DNA of 28,551 nt, from assembly GCA_036741795.1 (NCBI GenBank), contig DAINRO010000028.1, forward strand, positions 1-28,551, written 5' to 3'. Position 1 is the first letter of the stretch; every line of letters begins with the position of its first letter. Below the pieces are notes generated by a model. That model had not been told where the DNA came from. It searched no databases and was given only the letters and a program-made list of their open reading frames with translations. Below are positions 1 to 7,494 of this stretch, piece after piece. This DNA is from DATKKM01 sp036741795. Lineage in GTDB: Bacteria > Chloroflexota > Dehalococcoidia > SM23-28-2 > RBG-16-64-32. The translations under genes were made by a program, and so were the position numbers.

Positions 1-485
1 ACCCCTCGCTCCAGGAAGTGCTCCAACGACCGGAAGTTCCCCACGAACGACTCATTTAGAGCCGCGAACTCCGTCACGGTCTCCGCCGTCACGCGCTCCA
101 CCGCGAACCCCTGCGGTAGCCCTGCCACCACTTGCCACAGCCGCGCCAAATCCCACTCCTGCGGTGCACGAAACGCGAACCGCTCGCTCACCTGTATCGG
201 CCGTTCGCTATCCCAGACCAGCCCCACCCACGGATCCGGGACCGCAAGGAACTCTCTTTGCGGCACGGCCGCCAACGCAGCCTCCGCGCCGGGCGCCGCC
301 GGGTCGCCTGCCACCATGTGAAAGTCGCTCAACACCAGTCGCACCACCCGCGGATCTGCTGGGTCGTCGGCGAAAGCCTCGCCGTTCACCCCCTCCAGCA
401 CCGCATCGATAGCGCCGTGCAGGCCGGGGAAGTCAGAGAATAGGGCGCGCAGTGCGGCGAGGCGCTCTCCTTCTATTCGGATCAT
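1..485 (-). CDS. GNAT-type N-acetyltransferase, partial (C-terminus beyond left edge)
   Basis: The minus strand is open from an ATG at 485 to the window edge (161 codons). The start overlaps the stop of the upstream methyltransferase as ATGA (482-485), which implies translational coupling. The protein begins MIRIEGERLAALRALF and continues with an acidic segment, FADDPADPRVVRLVLSDF, then a region ending in ALNESFVGNF. This layout resembles the N-terminal half of the GNAT_acetyltran group of acetyltransferases, in which an alpha/beta domain precedes the acetyl-CoA-binding GNAT fold. The GNAT fold itself would lie outside the window, so the family call is inference from the N-terminal part only. 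No substrate can be assigned. The gene's reality is well supported by the ATGA overlap and the uninterrupted frame with sensible composition. Confidence 0.6.
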   Translation of the reverse strand, partial: MIRIEGERLAALRALFSDFPGLHGAIDAVLEGVNGEAFADDPADPRVVRLVLSDFHMVAGDPAAPGAEAALAAVPQREFLAVPDPWVGLVWDSERPIQVSERFAFRAPQEWDLARLWQVVAGLPQGFAVERVTAETVTEFAALNESFVGNFRSLEHFLERG

Positions 486-1297
486 GTTGTCTGCGGCGCC
501 CGGGCGACGGCCTGCAACCACAGCGACGCAGAGAACGCGCCAGGGTCATCGCCCCAGTCCCGCCATGCCTGCGCCATCTCGGCCATATCCGCTCGTGATG
601 CCCAGCCGCTCTCCTCTGCGTACCTGATTAACGGCTCGGCGCTAAAGTAGCGGAAGTAGAACTCCCCCTCCAGTTTTACTGGTGGACCACTCCCGATGCT
701 TCGAGCCACAGCCGATCCCACGACGCCGCTGAGCCCCGCCGCATTCAACAGAGATCGGAGGTCGCGCCCAATTGTTGGGTGGCGCCGAGTTCGCCGGACG
801 ATCTCGATGGAGTTTCGCAAGACGTCGTTCATTGGAGAGGTGACCGAAGCGTCGAAGTCGGCGTCAGCAACACCAATCGTGCCGCCCGGCTTCAAGACTC
901 TTTTCAGCTCCCGCAGAACGTTCAGCGGTGAGTCCACATGCTGCAACAAGGCATGACAAAAGACGCCATCAAAAGTGGCATCACCAAAGTCCAATTTCGC
1001 TGCGTCCGCCACCCTGAACTCCACATTCGACACGCTATCCTCAGTTGCTCGAAACCTCGCCGTCTCCACTGCTTCGTCGCTAATGTCGACGCCGACGACC
1101 TTTCCTGACCCGACCGTTTTCGCCAGCCCAACAGTTATGCTGCCACCTCCGCAGCCGGCATCCAGCAGGCTGAATTCCGGCCGCAGGTGGGGGAGGAAGA
1201 ACGCCGCGTTGCGTTCAGCCGTTCGCCGGCCCTGCGCTGGCGCGTGGAATTCTCGCAGCCACTCTCGATAGTCAGATTCAACCGTGCCTGTAATCAC
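482..1297 (-). CDS. Class I SAM-dependent methyltransferase
   Basis: This 271-residue protein has a Rossmann-fold methyltransferase core. Motif I is LLDAGCGGG at residues 44-52 (SAM binding); the acidic ribose-binding strand is VVGVDIS at about 67-73; motif II/III surroundings are ADAAKLDF and FDGVFCHALLQHV; the post-motif is LKRVLKPGG. The C-terminal third (about 180-271) would form the substrate cap and names no particular substrate. The closest general type is the UbiE/Methyltransf_11 group of small-molecule methyltransferases. The start is GTG at 1297 with no clear Shine-Dalgarno; a TAGACT box lies 9 bases upstream, so the mRNA may be nearly leaderless. It is co-directional and overlaps by 4 bases with the acetyltransferase gene, so the two probably form an operon modifying one metabolite. 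It is divergent from glyA. Confidence 0.85.
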   Translation of the reverse strand: MITGTVESDYREWLREFHAPAQGRRTAERNAAFFLPHLRPEFSLLDAGCGGGSITVGLAKTVGSGKVVGVDISDEAVETARFRATEDSVSNVEFRVADAAKLDFGDATFDGVFCHALLQHVDSPLNVLRELKRVLKPGGTIGVADADFDASVTSPMNDVLRNSIEIVRRTRRHPTIGRDLRSLLNAAGLSGVVGSAVARSIGSGPPVKLEGEFYFRYFSAEPLIRYAEESGWASRADMAEMAQAWRDWGDDPGAFSASLWLQAVARAPQTT

Positions 1298-1305
1298 GGG
1301 GTCAA

Positions 1306-1311
1306 AGTCTA
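1306..1311 (-). promoter_or_regulatory. Candidate -10 box of the methyltransferase-acetyltransferase operon
   Basis: Read on the minus strand the bases are TAGACT, matching TAnnnT. A transcription start 7 bases downstream would fall about 2 bases before the GTG at 1297. No good -35 is visible, so this is a weak call resting on position and on the absence of a Shine-Dalgarno site. Confidence 0.25.
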
Positions 1312-1381
1312 CTCGACCACCGGGCAGCTATTACGGTAAATTGCAGGTACCCCCACGCCGCCCAGAGACGAGGAGCCATCC

Positions 1382-2647
1382 ATGAGCGATCTCCAAACCC
1401 AGGACCCTACCGTCGCCGATATCATTCGTCGCGAGCAGGACCGCCAGCGCCTAGGCCTTGAGCTGATTGCGTCCGAGAACTACACGAGTTCAGCGGTCCT
1501 CGAAGCGATGGGCTCTGTCCTCACCAATAAATACGCGGAGGGCTACCCCGGCAAGCGCTACTACGGCGGCTGCCACGTCGTGGACGAGGCCGAGACACTG
1601 GCCCAGGAACGCGCAAAGGAACTTTTTAGCGCTGAGCACGCCAACGTTCAGCCCAACTCGGGTGCGGAAGCCAACCTCGCGACGTACTTTGCGCTGATCA
1701 ACTACGGGGATACCGCCATGGGCATGAACCTGGCCCAGGGCGGCCACCTCACCCATGGCCGCGAGGTGAACTTCTCAGGCAAGTTCTACAACTTCATCCC
1801 CTACAACGTGGAGCGTGAGTCCGAGCGCATCGACTACGACGAGATGGCCCGCCTCGCCCGCGAGCACAAGCCGAAGATCATCGTCGCCGGCGCCACCGCC
1901 TATCCGCGCATCATCGATTTCGCCCGGTTCCGCGAGATCGCGGACGATGTCGGGGCCATTCTCATGACGGATATGGCGCACATCGCTGGCCTCATCGCCG
2001 GCGGTGTCCACCCCTCGCCCGTCCCGTACTCACACGTGGTCACGTCCACCGCCCATAAGACGCTCCGTGGCCCTCGCAGCGGGTTCATTCTTACAGAAGG
2101 TGGAGACATTGCGACGAAGATCGATAAGACCGTTTTCCCTGGCGTGCAGGGCGGTCCGCACATGCACACCATCGCCGCCAAGGCCGTCTGCTTCGGCGAG
2201 GCCCTCGCACCCGACTTCAAGCACTATGCCCAGCAGATCGTGGACAACGCGAAGGCGTTGGCCGAGGCCCTGCAGTCGCACGGCTTTCGGCTGGTCTCAG
2301 GCGGCACCGACAACCACCTGATGCTCGTAGACGTCGGCCAGAAGGGGTTGTCCGGCCGTGACACTGAGCGCCTCTGCGACAAGGTAGGGATCACCGTCAA
2401 CCGCAACACCATTCCCTATGACGAGCGCCCCCCCTTGCAGGGCAGCGGGGTCCGCATCGGGACGCCCGCACTCACCACGCGAGGCATGGGACCCGACGAA
2501 ATGCGCACCGTCGCCCGCTTCATCGCTTCCGCCATCGAGAACCGCGACGACGAAGCTGCTCTCGCCGGCATCCTCGCCGAGGTGGAGGAGTTCGCCGGCG
2601 CTTACCCGGTGCCCGGCATAACCGACCGGGCGGCCGTCACCGCCTGA
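1382..2647 (+). CDS. glyA: Serine hydroxymethyltransferase
   Basis: A PLP-dependent enzyme that interconverts serine plus tetrahydrofolate and glycine plus methylene-tetrahydrofolate, the main cytosolic source of one-carbon units. The 421-residue length is normal. Family hallmarks are LIASENYTS near the N-terminus, KYAEGYPGKRYYGG, the HLTHG segment, MTDMAHIAGL (cofactor-ring contact) and the Schiff-base lysine in STAHKTLRGPRSG (Lys226). RIGTPALTTRG near the C-terminus is also diagnostic. The ATG at 1382 is preceded by GAGGAG about 6-7 bases upstream. The gene stands alone, divergent from the methyltransferase, and is followed by a separate promoter for rpsF. Nothing is missing or unusual. Confidence 0.98.
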   Translation: MSDLQTQDPTVADIIRREQDRQRLGLELIASENYTSSAVLEAMGSVLTNKYAEGYPGKRYYGGCHVVDEAETLAQERAKELFSAEHANVQPNSGAEANLATYFALINYGDTAMGMNLAQGGHLTHGREVNFSGKFYNFIPYNVERESERIDYDEMARLAREHKPKIIVAGATAYPRIIDFARFREIADDVGAILMTDMAHIAGLIAGGVHPSPVPYSHVVTSTAHKTLRGPRSGFILTEGGDIATKIDKTVFPGVQGGPHMHTIAAKAVCFGEALAPDFKHYAQQIVDNAKALAEALQSHGFRLVSGGTDNHLMLVDVGQKGLSGRDTERLCDKVGITVNRNTIPYDERPPLQGSGVRIGTPALTTRGMGPDEMRTVARFIASAIENRDDEAALAGILAEVEEFAGAYPVPGITDRAAVTA

Positions 2648-2668
2648 TTCTCGCAACCGATCGCCTCA

Positions 2669-2697
2669 TTGTTGCAGCGAAATCAGCGTGCTATAAT
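2669..2697 (+). promoter_or_regulatory. SigA-type promoter of the rpsF-ssb-rpsR operon
   Basis: TTGTTG (2669-2674) and a perfect TATAAT (2692-2697) are separated by 17 bases. The predicted start near 2704 leaves a leader of about 98 bases before the GTG of rpsF. Confidence 0.75.
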
Positions 2698-2703
2698 CCG
2701 AGA

Positions 2704-2801
2704 TTGTCCCGCGGGGTCGCCCTCGCCGGTCTGGCGAAATGCCGGACAAGTGCATTTATATGGGGGTTGTCCGCGGGTGTAATTCTGTTAAGAGAGGTCA
2801 C
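2704..2801 (+). promoter_or_regulatory. Structured rpsF leader, candidate S6:S18 autoregulatory element
   Basis: The leader between the promoter and rpsF contains two hairpins. One is TCGCC/GGCGA (2723-2727 with 2733-2737, 5-base loop). The other is CGGACAA/TTGTCCG (2743-2749 with 2767-2773), flanked by a CCG at 2742-2744. Many bacteria carry an rpsF leader RNA with a CCG-containing bulge that binds the S6:S18 protein complex for feedback control; because rpsF and rpsR lie in one operon here, that mechanism is plausible. The match to the known motif is by eye only. Confidence 0.35.
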
Positions 2802-3185
2802 GTGCGCGATTACGAACTAGTTGTGGTGGTCAGTCCCGAGAACGGTGACGATGGCTTCCCTGTCACCGTTGAGCGGATAACGAATGCCATCAGGGAGCGT
2901 GGTTGCGAAATCGCGAACGTAGAGGAGTGGGGCCGGCGCCGCATGGCCTACCCGATCCGGCGCTACCTGGACGGCTACTACGTCATTTTTCATTTTTCGG
3001 GCGAGCCGAGTGCCATTCGCCCCTTGGAATCCAGCCTTGACCTCGCCGATGATGTCCTGCGCCACCTGGTAGTCCGGCTTGACGAACCCGCCCCCGCCCC
3101 GTCGCCGCCGGAAGAAGAATCGGTTGAAGAACCGGTCGAGGAACCAGTGATGGCAGCCACTGCGGCATCAGCAGAAGAAGAGTAG
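2802..3185 (+). CDS. rpsF: 30S ribosomal protein S6
   Basis: Protein S6 binds the platform of the 30S subunit together with S18. The 127-residue product starts (GTG)RDYELVVVVSPE, the normal S6 beginning, and contains VEEWGRRRMAYPIRRYLDGYYV, the conserved central region. The frame is open further upstream to an ATG at 2739, but that would add 21 residues with no S6 similarity and consume the leader RNA; the GTG at 2802 has AGAGAGG just upstream and is preferred. The C-terminus has an extended acidic Pro/Glu tail (about 30 residues, PAPAPSPPEEE onward), longer than in typical S6. First gene of the rpsF-ssb-rpsR operon, 18 bases before ssb. Confidence 0.95.
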   Translation: MRDYELVVVVSPENGDDGFPVTVERITNAIRERGCEIANVEEWGRRRMAYPIRRYLDGYYVIFHFSGEPSAIRPLESSLDLADDVLRHLVVRLDEPAPAPSPPEEESVEEPVEEPVMAATAASAEEE

Positions 3186-3203
3186 GGGGCAGGGAGACAC
3201 GTA

Positions 3204-3692
3204 ATGGCCGGTCTTAACAAGGTCATGTGCATAGGCAACCTCGGTGCTGACCCCGAGATGAAGTACATGTCGGATGGCACCGCAATGACGAGGTTCAACG
3301 TCGCGGTGAGCCGCCAGTACACCACTCAATCCGGCGAAAGACGTGAAGAGACCGAATGGTTCAAGATCGTCGCCTGGCGCAAGACAGCTGAGATCTGCAG
3401 CCAGTACCTCCAGAAGGGCAGCAAGGTCTACGTCGAGGGACGTCTCCAGACCCGATCTTGGGACACCCCCGAAGGCGAAAAGAGATACATGACAGAGGTC
3501 GTGGCAGATACCGTGCAATTCCTCGACCGTGCGGGTCAAGGTGCGGGTGGTGAGCGCGAGCAGTCATACTCGGGCTCCGACGCTCCTTCCTACGAGCGAG
3601 AACCCGCCCCCGCTTACAGTGGCGCACCGGCCGGCGGAAACAGCCAGGACTCGCCGCCACCAGTGAACGCGGAAGACATCCCATTCGAGTAA
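3204..3692 (+). CDS. ssb: Single-stranded DNA-binding protein
   Basis: SSB coats single-stranded DNA in replication, repair and recombination and recruits partners through its C-terminal tip. The 162-residue protein has the OB fold at about 3-108 (NKVMCIGNLGADPEMKYM, FNVAVSR, WFKIVAWRKTAEICSQYLQKGSKVYVEGRL), a Gly/Ser/Pro-rich disordered linker and a classic acidic tip ending DIPFE. GGGAG precedes the ATG at 3204. It sits between rpsF and rpsR, the usual bacterial arrangement, with gaps of 18 and 7 bases. Confidence 0.97.
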   Translation: MAGLNKVMCIGNLGADPEMKYMSDGTAMTRFNVAVSRQYTTQSGERREETEWFKIVAWRKTAEICSQYLQKGSKVYVEGRLQTRSWDTPEGEKRYMTEVVADTVQFLDRAGQGAGGEREQSYSGSDAPSYEREPAPAYSGAPAGGNSQDSPPPVNAEDIPFE

Positions 3693-3699
3693 GGACAAC

Positions 3700-4062
3700 A
3701 TGGAAACAGAGCCCGAGACAGTAGAACGAACCGAACCAGCGACCGAAGGGTCGACCGAGTTCCGCCGCCCGCGACCAGCTGCTGCGGCTGGTTCCGAGGG
3801 TGACGATCGACCCAGGCCCCGTCGTGGCGGCCGTCGCCGCCGGGTCTGCGTCATGTGCGCGGAGCACATGAAGTCAGTGGACTACAAGAACGTCGCCTTC
3901 CTGCGCCGTTTCGTCTCGGACCGCGCCCGCATCGAGACTCGTCGCCGGACGAGCGCCTGCGCCAAGCACCAACGGGCGATTGCGCGGGCCATCAAGCGCG
4001 CCCGGCACCTCGCGCTCCTCCCTTACACCGCGGAACACATCAGGCTCAGCCAGGGCCGCTAA
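3700..4062 (+). CDS. rpsR: 30S ribosomal protein S18
   Basis: S18 is the partner of S6 on the 30S platform. The conserved core begins near residue 45 (RRRRVCVMCAEH) and runs through VDYKNVAFLRRFVSDRARI, RRTSACAKHQRAIARAIKRARHLALLPY. The CxxC and CxxH pairs suggest the zinc-binding form of S18. The N-terminus carries about 45 extra residues rich in Glu, Pro and Arg, making the 120-residue product longer than the usual 75-95. AAGGA lies upstream of the ATG. rplI, which often follows rpsR, is not present; a parvulin gene follows after 88 bases. Confidence 0.96.
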   Translation: METEPETVERTEPATEGSTEFRRPRPAAAAGSEGDDRPRPRRGGRRRRVCVMCAEHMKSVDYKNVAFLRRFVSDRARIETRRRTSACAKHQRAIARAIKRARHLALLPYTAEHIRLSQGR

Positions 4063-4150
4063 CTCCTGGCGCGTAACCAGTCCGCTCCTTACCTTGTTTA
4101 CGTACTAGAGACTGTAACCAACGCTCCGACCAGTAAGAGAGATCATCACC
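4063..4150 (+). other. Intergenic region between rpsR and the parvulin gene
   Basis: These 88 bases hold no gene. TTGTTT (4094-4099) resembles a -35 box, but the nearest -10-like stretch (TGTAAC, 4113-4118) is only 13 bases away, so no promoter is called. No terminator hairpin with a T-run is visible, and read-through from rpsR is possible. Confidence 0.4.
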
Positions 4151-5164
4151 ATGTCCAGGCAGCGCAAGATTCCAACTCCCGCATGGGAGCAGCACACCGG
4201 CCTTCCGGGCGGCATGAGCGCCAGCCGCGCCCGGCAATTCGCAATGGTCGGCATCATTGGCGTCGTGGTCGTAGCTATCGGCATCATTGCCGCCGGCTTC
4301 CTCATGGACTGGCTGGACGAGCGCGCACTGCCGGGTTCCACCGCCATCTCCGTGGAGGACCGCAAGTATTCAGTGGAAGAAATGACCGAGCGCGCCAGGC
4401 TCTTCTCTGCCGAGACCGGAAATACGCAAGCAACCCTCGTCCTGCCGACAGCAAGTGATGCGGCGATCAACGAAGCCCTGCTTCTGAAGTTTGCCTCCGA
4501 GAAGGGTGTAGAGGCGACTGACGAAGAGATTAAGGCGGAGTACGCAAAGCTCCTGGGCATCACCGTAGACGATCCCGGCTTCGATAACCTTCTGCAGCAA
4601 GAAATCGCATCGCTCGACATGTCAGAAGATCAGTACCGCGACTACGCAAAGGGCCGCGTTTTGGACAGCAAGATGACGACGAAGTTCACTGAAGAACTCC
4701 CGGCCGCCGTTGAATCGGTCCACTACCGCCAGATACAGGTGGCCGATCAGGCAACGGCCGACGAGATCATGCGGCAGCTCGCCGAGGGAGCAGATTTCGC
4801 CGCTCTGGCTGCTGAGCACTCCACCGATACCACGTCAAAGGATGCCGGCGGCGACAAGGGCTGGGTGCCGCGCGGAGTGTTGAGTGAAGCCCAGGAGGAC
4901 ATACTTTTCGGCCTGGATCCTAACGAGAACGCACTCTACCCAAGTGCCGGCGGCCAGGTGTTCGTATACCAGGCGGTCGAACGATCGGACAGCCAACCCA
5001 TTGACGAGTCGTTCAAGCCAACTCTTGCCTCTTCCGCCTACTCGGACTGGAAGACAGAAAAGCGGGAGTCAGTCACGGTAGTTAACAATCTGGACTCTGC
5101 TGAGGGCGACACCGAAAAGATCAGATTCGTCATTGAGAACGCTGGTCTGATGCTGAGCCAGTAA
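4151..5164 (+). CDS. Membrane-anchored parvulin-type peptidyl-prolyl isomerase (SurA/PrsA-like)
   Basis: This 337-residue protein would catalyse proline cis-trans isomerisation or act as a chaperone on exported proteins. A single hydrophobic segment at residues 31-53 (FAMVGIIGVVVV onward) follows a short basic N-terminus and acts as an uncleaved anchor. An alpha-helical SurA_N-like region spans about 65-185. A rotamase (PpiC) domain spans about 188-282, with VHYRQIQV, FAALAAEHSTD, GGDKGWVPRG and the QVFVYQAVE strand. In monoderm-type cells such proteins fold secreted proteins outside the membrane, which fits the many large exported proteins encoded downstream. AGAGAGA upstream of the ATG is a moderate ribosome site. 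Hom follows after 24 bases. Confidence 0.88.
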   Translation: MSRQRKIPTPAWEQHTGLPGGMSASRARQFAMVGIIGVVVVAIGIIAAGFLMDWLDERALPGSTAISVEDRKYSVEEMTERARLFSAETGNTQATLVLPTASDAAINEALLLKFASEKGVEATDEEIKAEYAKLLGITVDDPGFDNLLQQEIASLDMSEDQYRDYAKGRVLDSKMTTKFTEELPAAVESVHYRQIQVADQATADEIMRQLAEGADFAALAAEHSTDTTSKDAGGDKGWVPRGVLSEAQEDILFGLDPNENALYPSAGGQVFVYQAVERSDSQPIDESFKPTLASSAYSDWKTEKRESVTVVNNLDSAEGDTEKIRFVIENAGLMLSQ

Positions 5165-5176
5165 CCAGTGAACCGC

Positions 5177-5185
5177 TAATATACT
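5177..5185 (+). promoter_or_regulatory. Candidate -10 box directly upstream of hom (leaderless start)
   Basis: TAATAT (5177-5182) overlaps TATACT (5180-5185). A start 7 bases after the first box is the A of the hom ATG at 5189. No Shine-Dalgarno precedes hom, consistent with leaderless translation. No convincing -35 is seen. Confidence 0.4.
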
Positions 5186-5188
5186 GCT

Positions 5189-6481
5189 ATGGCTGGCCAG
5201 GCAAGCGTTGGTATAGTCCTGCTCGGTCTAGGTGTTGTAGGCAGTGGCGTAGCGAGGGCCCTCACGGAACGCCGGGATACCTACTCGAATCGTATTGGCG
5301 TCCCCCTTGAACTTCGCAAGGTACTGGTCCGTGACCCGCGCAAAGAGCGAGACGTTCGCCTTCCTTCCGATCTCGTAACTTCCGACCCTGAAGAAGCCCT
5401 CTCGACCTCCTGCGACATCGTCGTCGAAGTTATGGGCGGCGAAAACCCGGCCCGCGCTTACATCCAACGCGCCGTCGAGGACGGCCGCTACGTTGTCACC
5501 GCCAACAAGGAAGTGATGGCGAAGTATGGCCCCGAGCTCCTGTCTGCCGCTACGGCGGCAGGTGTCGACATCCTCTACGAGGCCAGCGTCGGTGGGGGAA
5601 TCCCCATAATCTCGCCGTTGAAGCGTGATCTGTCCGGCAACGAAATCACGAGCATTCGCGCCATCATCAACGGCACTACCAACTACATCCTCACCCAGAT
5701 GAGTCACGAGGAGATCAGCTTCGACGTGGCGCTGAAGGACGCCCAGAAGCTCGGGTACGCTGAGGCAGACCCGACGAACGATATAGACGCCCACGACGCG
5801 GCATACAAATTGGCAATCGTTGCGGGCCTCGCCTTCCACACGACAATCGATCCCCAGGAGATCTACCGGGAGGGAATTAGGCGATTAAGCCGGCGCGACT
5901 TCCGCTACGCCGCCGAGCTGGGGTACTCGATCAAACTGCTTGCTATCGCGCGTCGCGTCGGAGAATCCATCGAGGCCCGTGTCCAACCAACGCTCATACC
6001 CACCCACGAACTGCTCACTCGCGTCGAAGGCGCGCTTAACGCTGTACAGGTGGACGGCGACCTCACCGGCCGCGTCCTGTTCCAGGGCGCCGGGGCGGGT
6101 TCGTTGCCCACCACGTCGGCCATAATGGCCGATGTTTTAGACGCGGCCCGGTCGATCTCGTCTGACAGCAAGCCGTTCCCCTGGCGGTATACTTCCGGCA
6201 TGACCGTGATCGCCACGTCTGACCTTGTTAGCCGCTACTACGTGAGGCTGGAAGTCGCGGACCAGCCAGGAGTTCTGGCTGTCATCGCCCGCTCTTTTGG
6301 CGACCACGGTGTTTCCATCGCTTCCGTCATCCAGAAGGAGACTGACGACGCCTCCCAGTCGGCAGAACTCGTGATCATGACGCACGCCGCGAAAGAGTCT
6401 GCGATGCAAGCCAGCCTCCAGGAGATCAGCGCCTTCTCCGAGGTTCCGCAGATCGGTAACGTGCTGCGGGTGGAGGACTGA
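5189..6481 (+). CDS. hom: Homoserine dehydrogenase with C-terminal ACT domain
   Basis: Reduces aspartate semialdehyde to homoserine in the threonine, methionine and isoleucine pathway. The 430-residue protein has the NAD(P)-binding motif LLGLGVVGSG at about 11-20, the TANKEVMAKYG segment, the substrate region IINGTTNYILTQM, and the DAHDAAYKLAI catalytic segment with Asp203 and Lys207. An ACT regulatory domain (about 350-430, YYVRLEVADQPGVLAVIARS) is the usual site of threonine feedback. The stop codon overlaps the start of the next gene by one base (TGATG), so hom, the coiled-coil gene and thrC form one coupled operon. No Shine-Dalgarno is present before the ATG. Confidence 0.97.
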   Translation: MAGQASVGIVLLGLGVVGSGVARALTERRDTYSNRIGVPLELRKVLVRDPRKERDVRLPSDLVTSDPEEALSTSCDIVVEVMGGENPARAYIQRAVEDGRYVVTANKEVMAKYGPELLSAATAAGVDILYEASVGGGIPIISPLKRDLSGNEITSIRAIINGTTNYILTQMSHEEISFDVALKDAQKLGYAEADPTNDIDAHDAAYKLAIVAGLAFHTTIDPQEIYREGIRRLSRRDFRYAAELGYSIKLLAIARRVGESIEARVQPTLIPTHELLTRVEGALNAVQVDGDLTGRVLFQGAGAGSLPTTSAIMADVLDAARSISSDSKPFPWRYTSGMTVIATSDLVSRYYVRLEVADQPGVLAVIARSFGDHGVSIASVIQKETDDASQSAELVIMTHAAKESAMQASLQEISAFSEVPQIGNVLRVED

Positions 6482-7494
6482 TGCCCACCCGATCCGGAGG
6501 CCGCGTCACCGCAGATCAGCCGGGCACTGAATGGTTTGAGCAGGAACTGCGAGAAACAAAGGCTCGCTTGCACAAGGTTGAAGGCGAGCTGGCGCAAGCG
6601 TTGAAGCAGTCCCACGCCCTGGAGACGGAGGTGAGGAAGGCGCTCGTGTCACTCAATGTCGCCGGCACCGTCGACGTCTCTATCCAGGGATTCCGAGAGG
6701 ACCTGCGCCAGGTCCGTGACCTTCTTGGGCGCATGCAAGATCGACAGTCGGCGATAACTACGCGCATGGAGCAAATCCAGAACCAGCGGCAAACGGAACT
6801 CGGCCGCGATCGGCAAGATCTCGCGGCGGCCTTGAAGCAGGCCGAGGGGATGGCCAAAATTCTCGAGGGGTACGACACCCGCGTCAAAAATCTGGAAGAG
6901 ACCACACGGCACGTCGAGGAGGAGATTTCCGGCACTCGCGCCGCCCGCCAGGCGGGCGAGCGCACGTTGGGCGAGATAAACATGCGCTCTACGGCAATGC
7001 ACGAGGCAACCCTTCGGCTGGAACAGCAGACCAGCAACTTCGCCACGCAGATCGAAACCCTGGGGCAGAGCGATGAGAACCTCGTTGATCGTATGACCCT
7101 GTTCCTTGAACAACTGAGGCGTGTCCTGGAGCGCCTCGACAAACTCGAGTCGTACGAGCAGTTCCAGGCCGATACACGGGAGGCCCTGCAGAAGATCGCG
7201 CAGGAACGTGAACTGGACATTCAACGGATCGGGGTTGCCGAACGCCTTTCAAACGACATCGCCGACCAGATGACGGAGTTATCGCTGACGGTTGCCCGAA
7301 TCGATCAGAAGTCCCAGCAGAACGGCAATGAGATCGCGTCTCTGACCGCACAGATGCAGGATCAGGCTGAGCAGATTACGGCCGGGATTAAGAAGCTGTA
7401 CCAGACCCTGCTTCGCCAGCGCCGGCGAGCCTCCGAGGCCCTTAACCAGGAGATTAAGGAACTAACCCACGGTGAACTCCACGCCGGTGACTGA
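6481..7494 (+). CDS. Uncharacterised long coiled-coil protein between hom and thrC
   Basis: The 337-residue product is almost entirely charged heptad sequence (Glu, Gln, Arg, Leu) from about residue 15 to 330, for example ELRETKARLHKVEGELAQAL and RTLGEINMRS. It has no signal peptide, membrane segment or recognisable catalytic motif, so it is probably a cytosolic rod-like protein. The ATG shares one base with the hom stop, and its own last 23 bases overlap the thrC start, so it is translationally tied to both. No function is assigned: similarity to SMC or myosin tails would be expected from coiled-coil composition alone. Its fixed place between two threonine-pathway genes is the only functional hint. 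Confidence 0.8.
   Translation: MPTRSGGRVTADQPGTEWFEQELRETKARLHKVEGELAQALKQSHALETEVRKALVSLNVAGTVDVSIQGFREDLRQVRDLLGRMQDRQSAITTRMEQIQNQRQTELGRDRQDLAAALKQAEGMAKILEGYDTRVKNLEETTRHVEEEISGTRAARQAGERTLGEINMRSTAMHEATLRLEQQTSNFATQIETLGQSDENLVDRMTLFLEQLRRVLERLDKLESYEQFQADTREALQKIAQERELDIQRIGVAERLSNDIADQMTELSLTVARIDQKSQQNGNEIASLTAQMQDQAEQITAGIKKLYQTLLRQRRRASEALNQEIKELTHGELHAGD

Noticed and set aside
2739..2801. N-terminal extension of S6 from the ATG at 2739
   Set aside because: The added residues are not S6-like, the region forms hairpins typical of a leader RNA, and the GTG at 2802 has a good ribosome site and gives the canonical S6 start.
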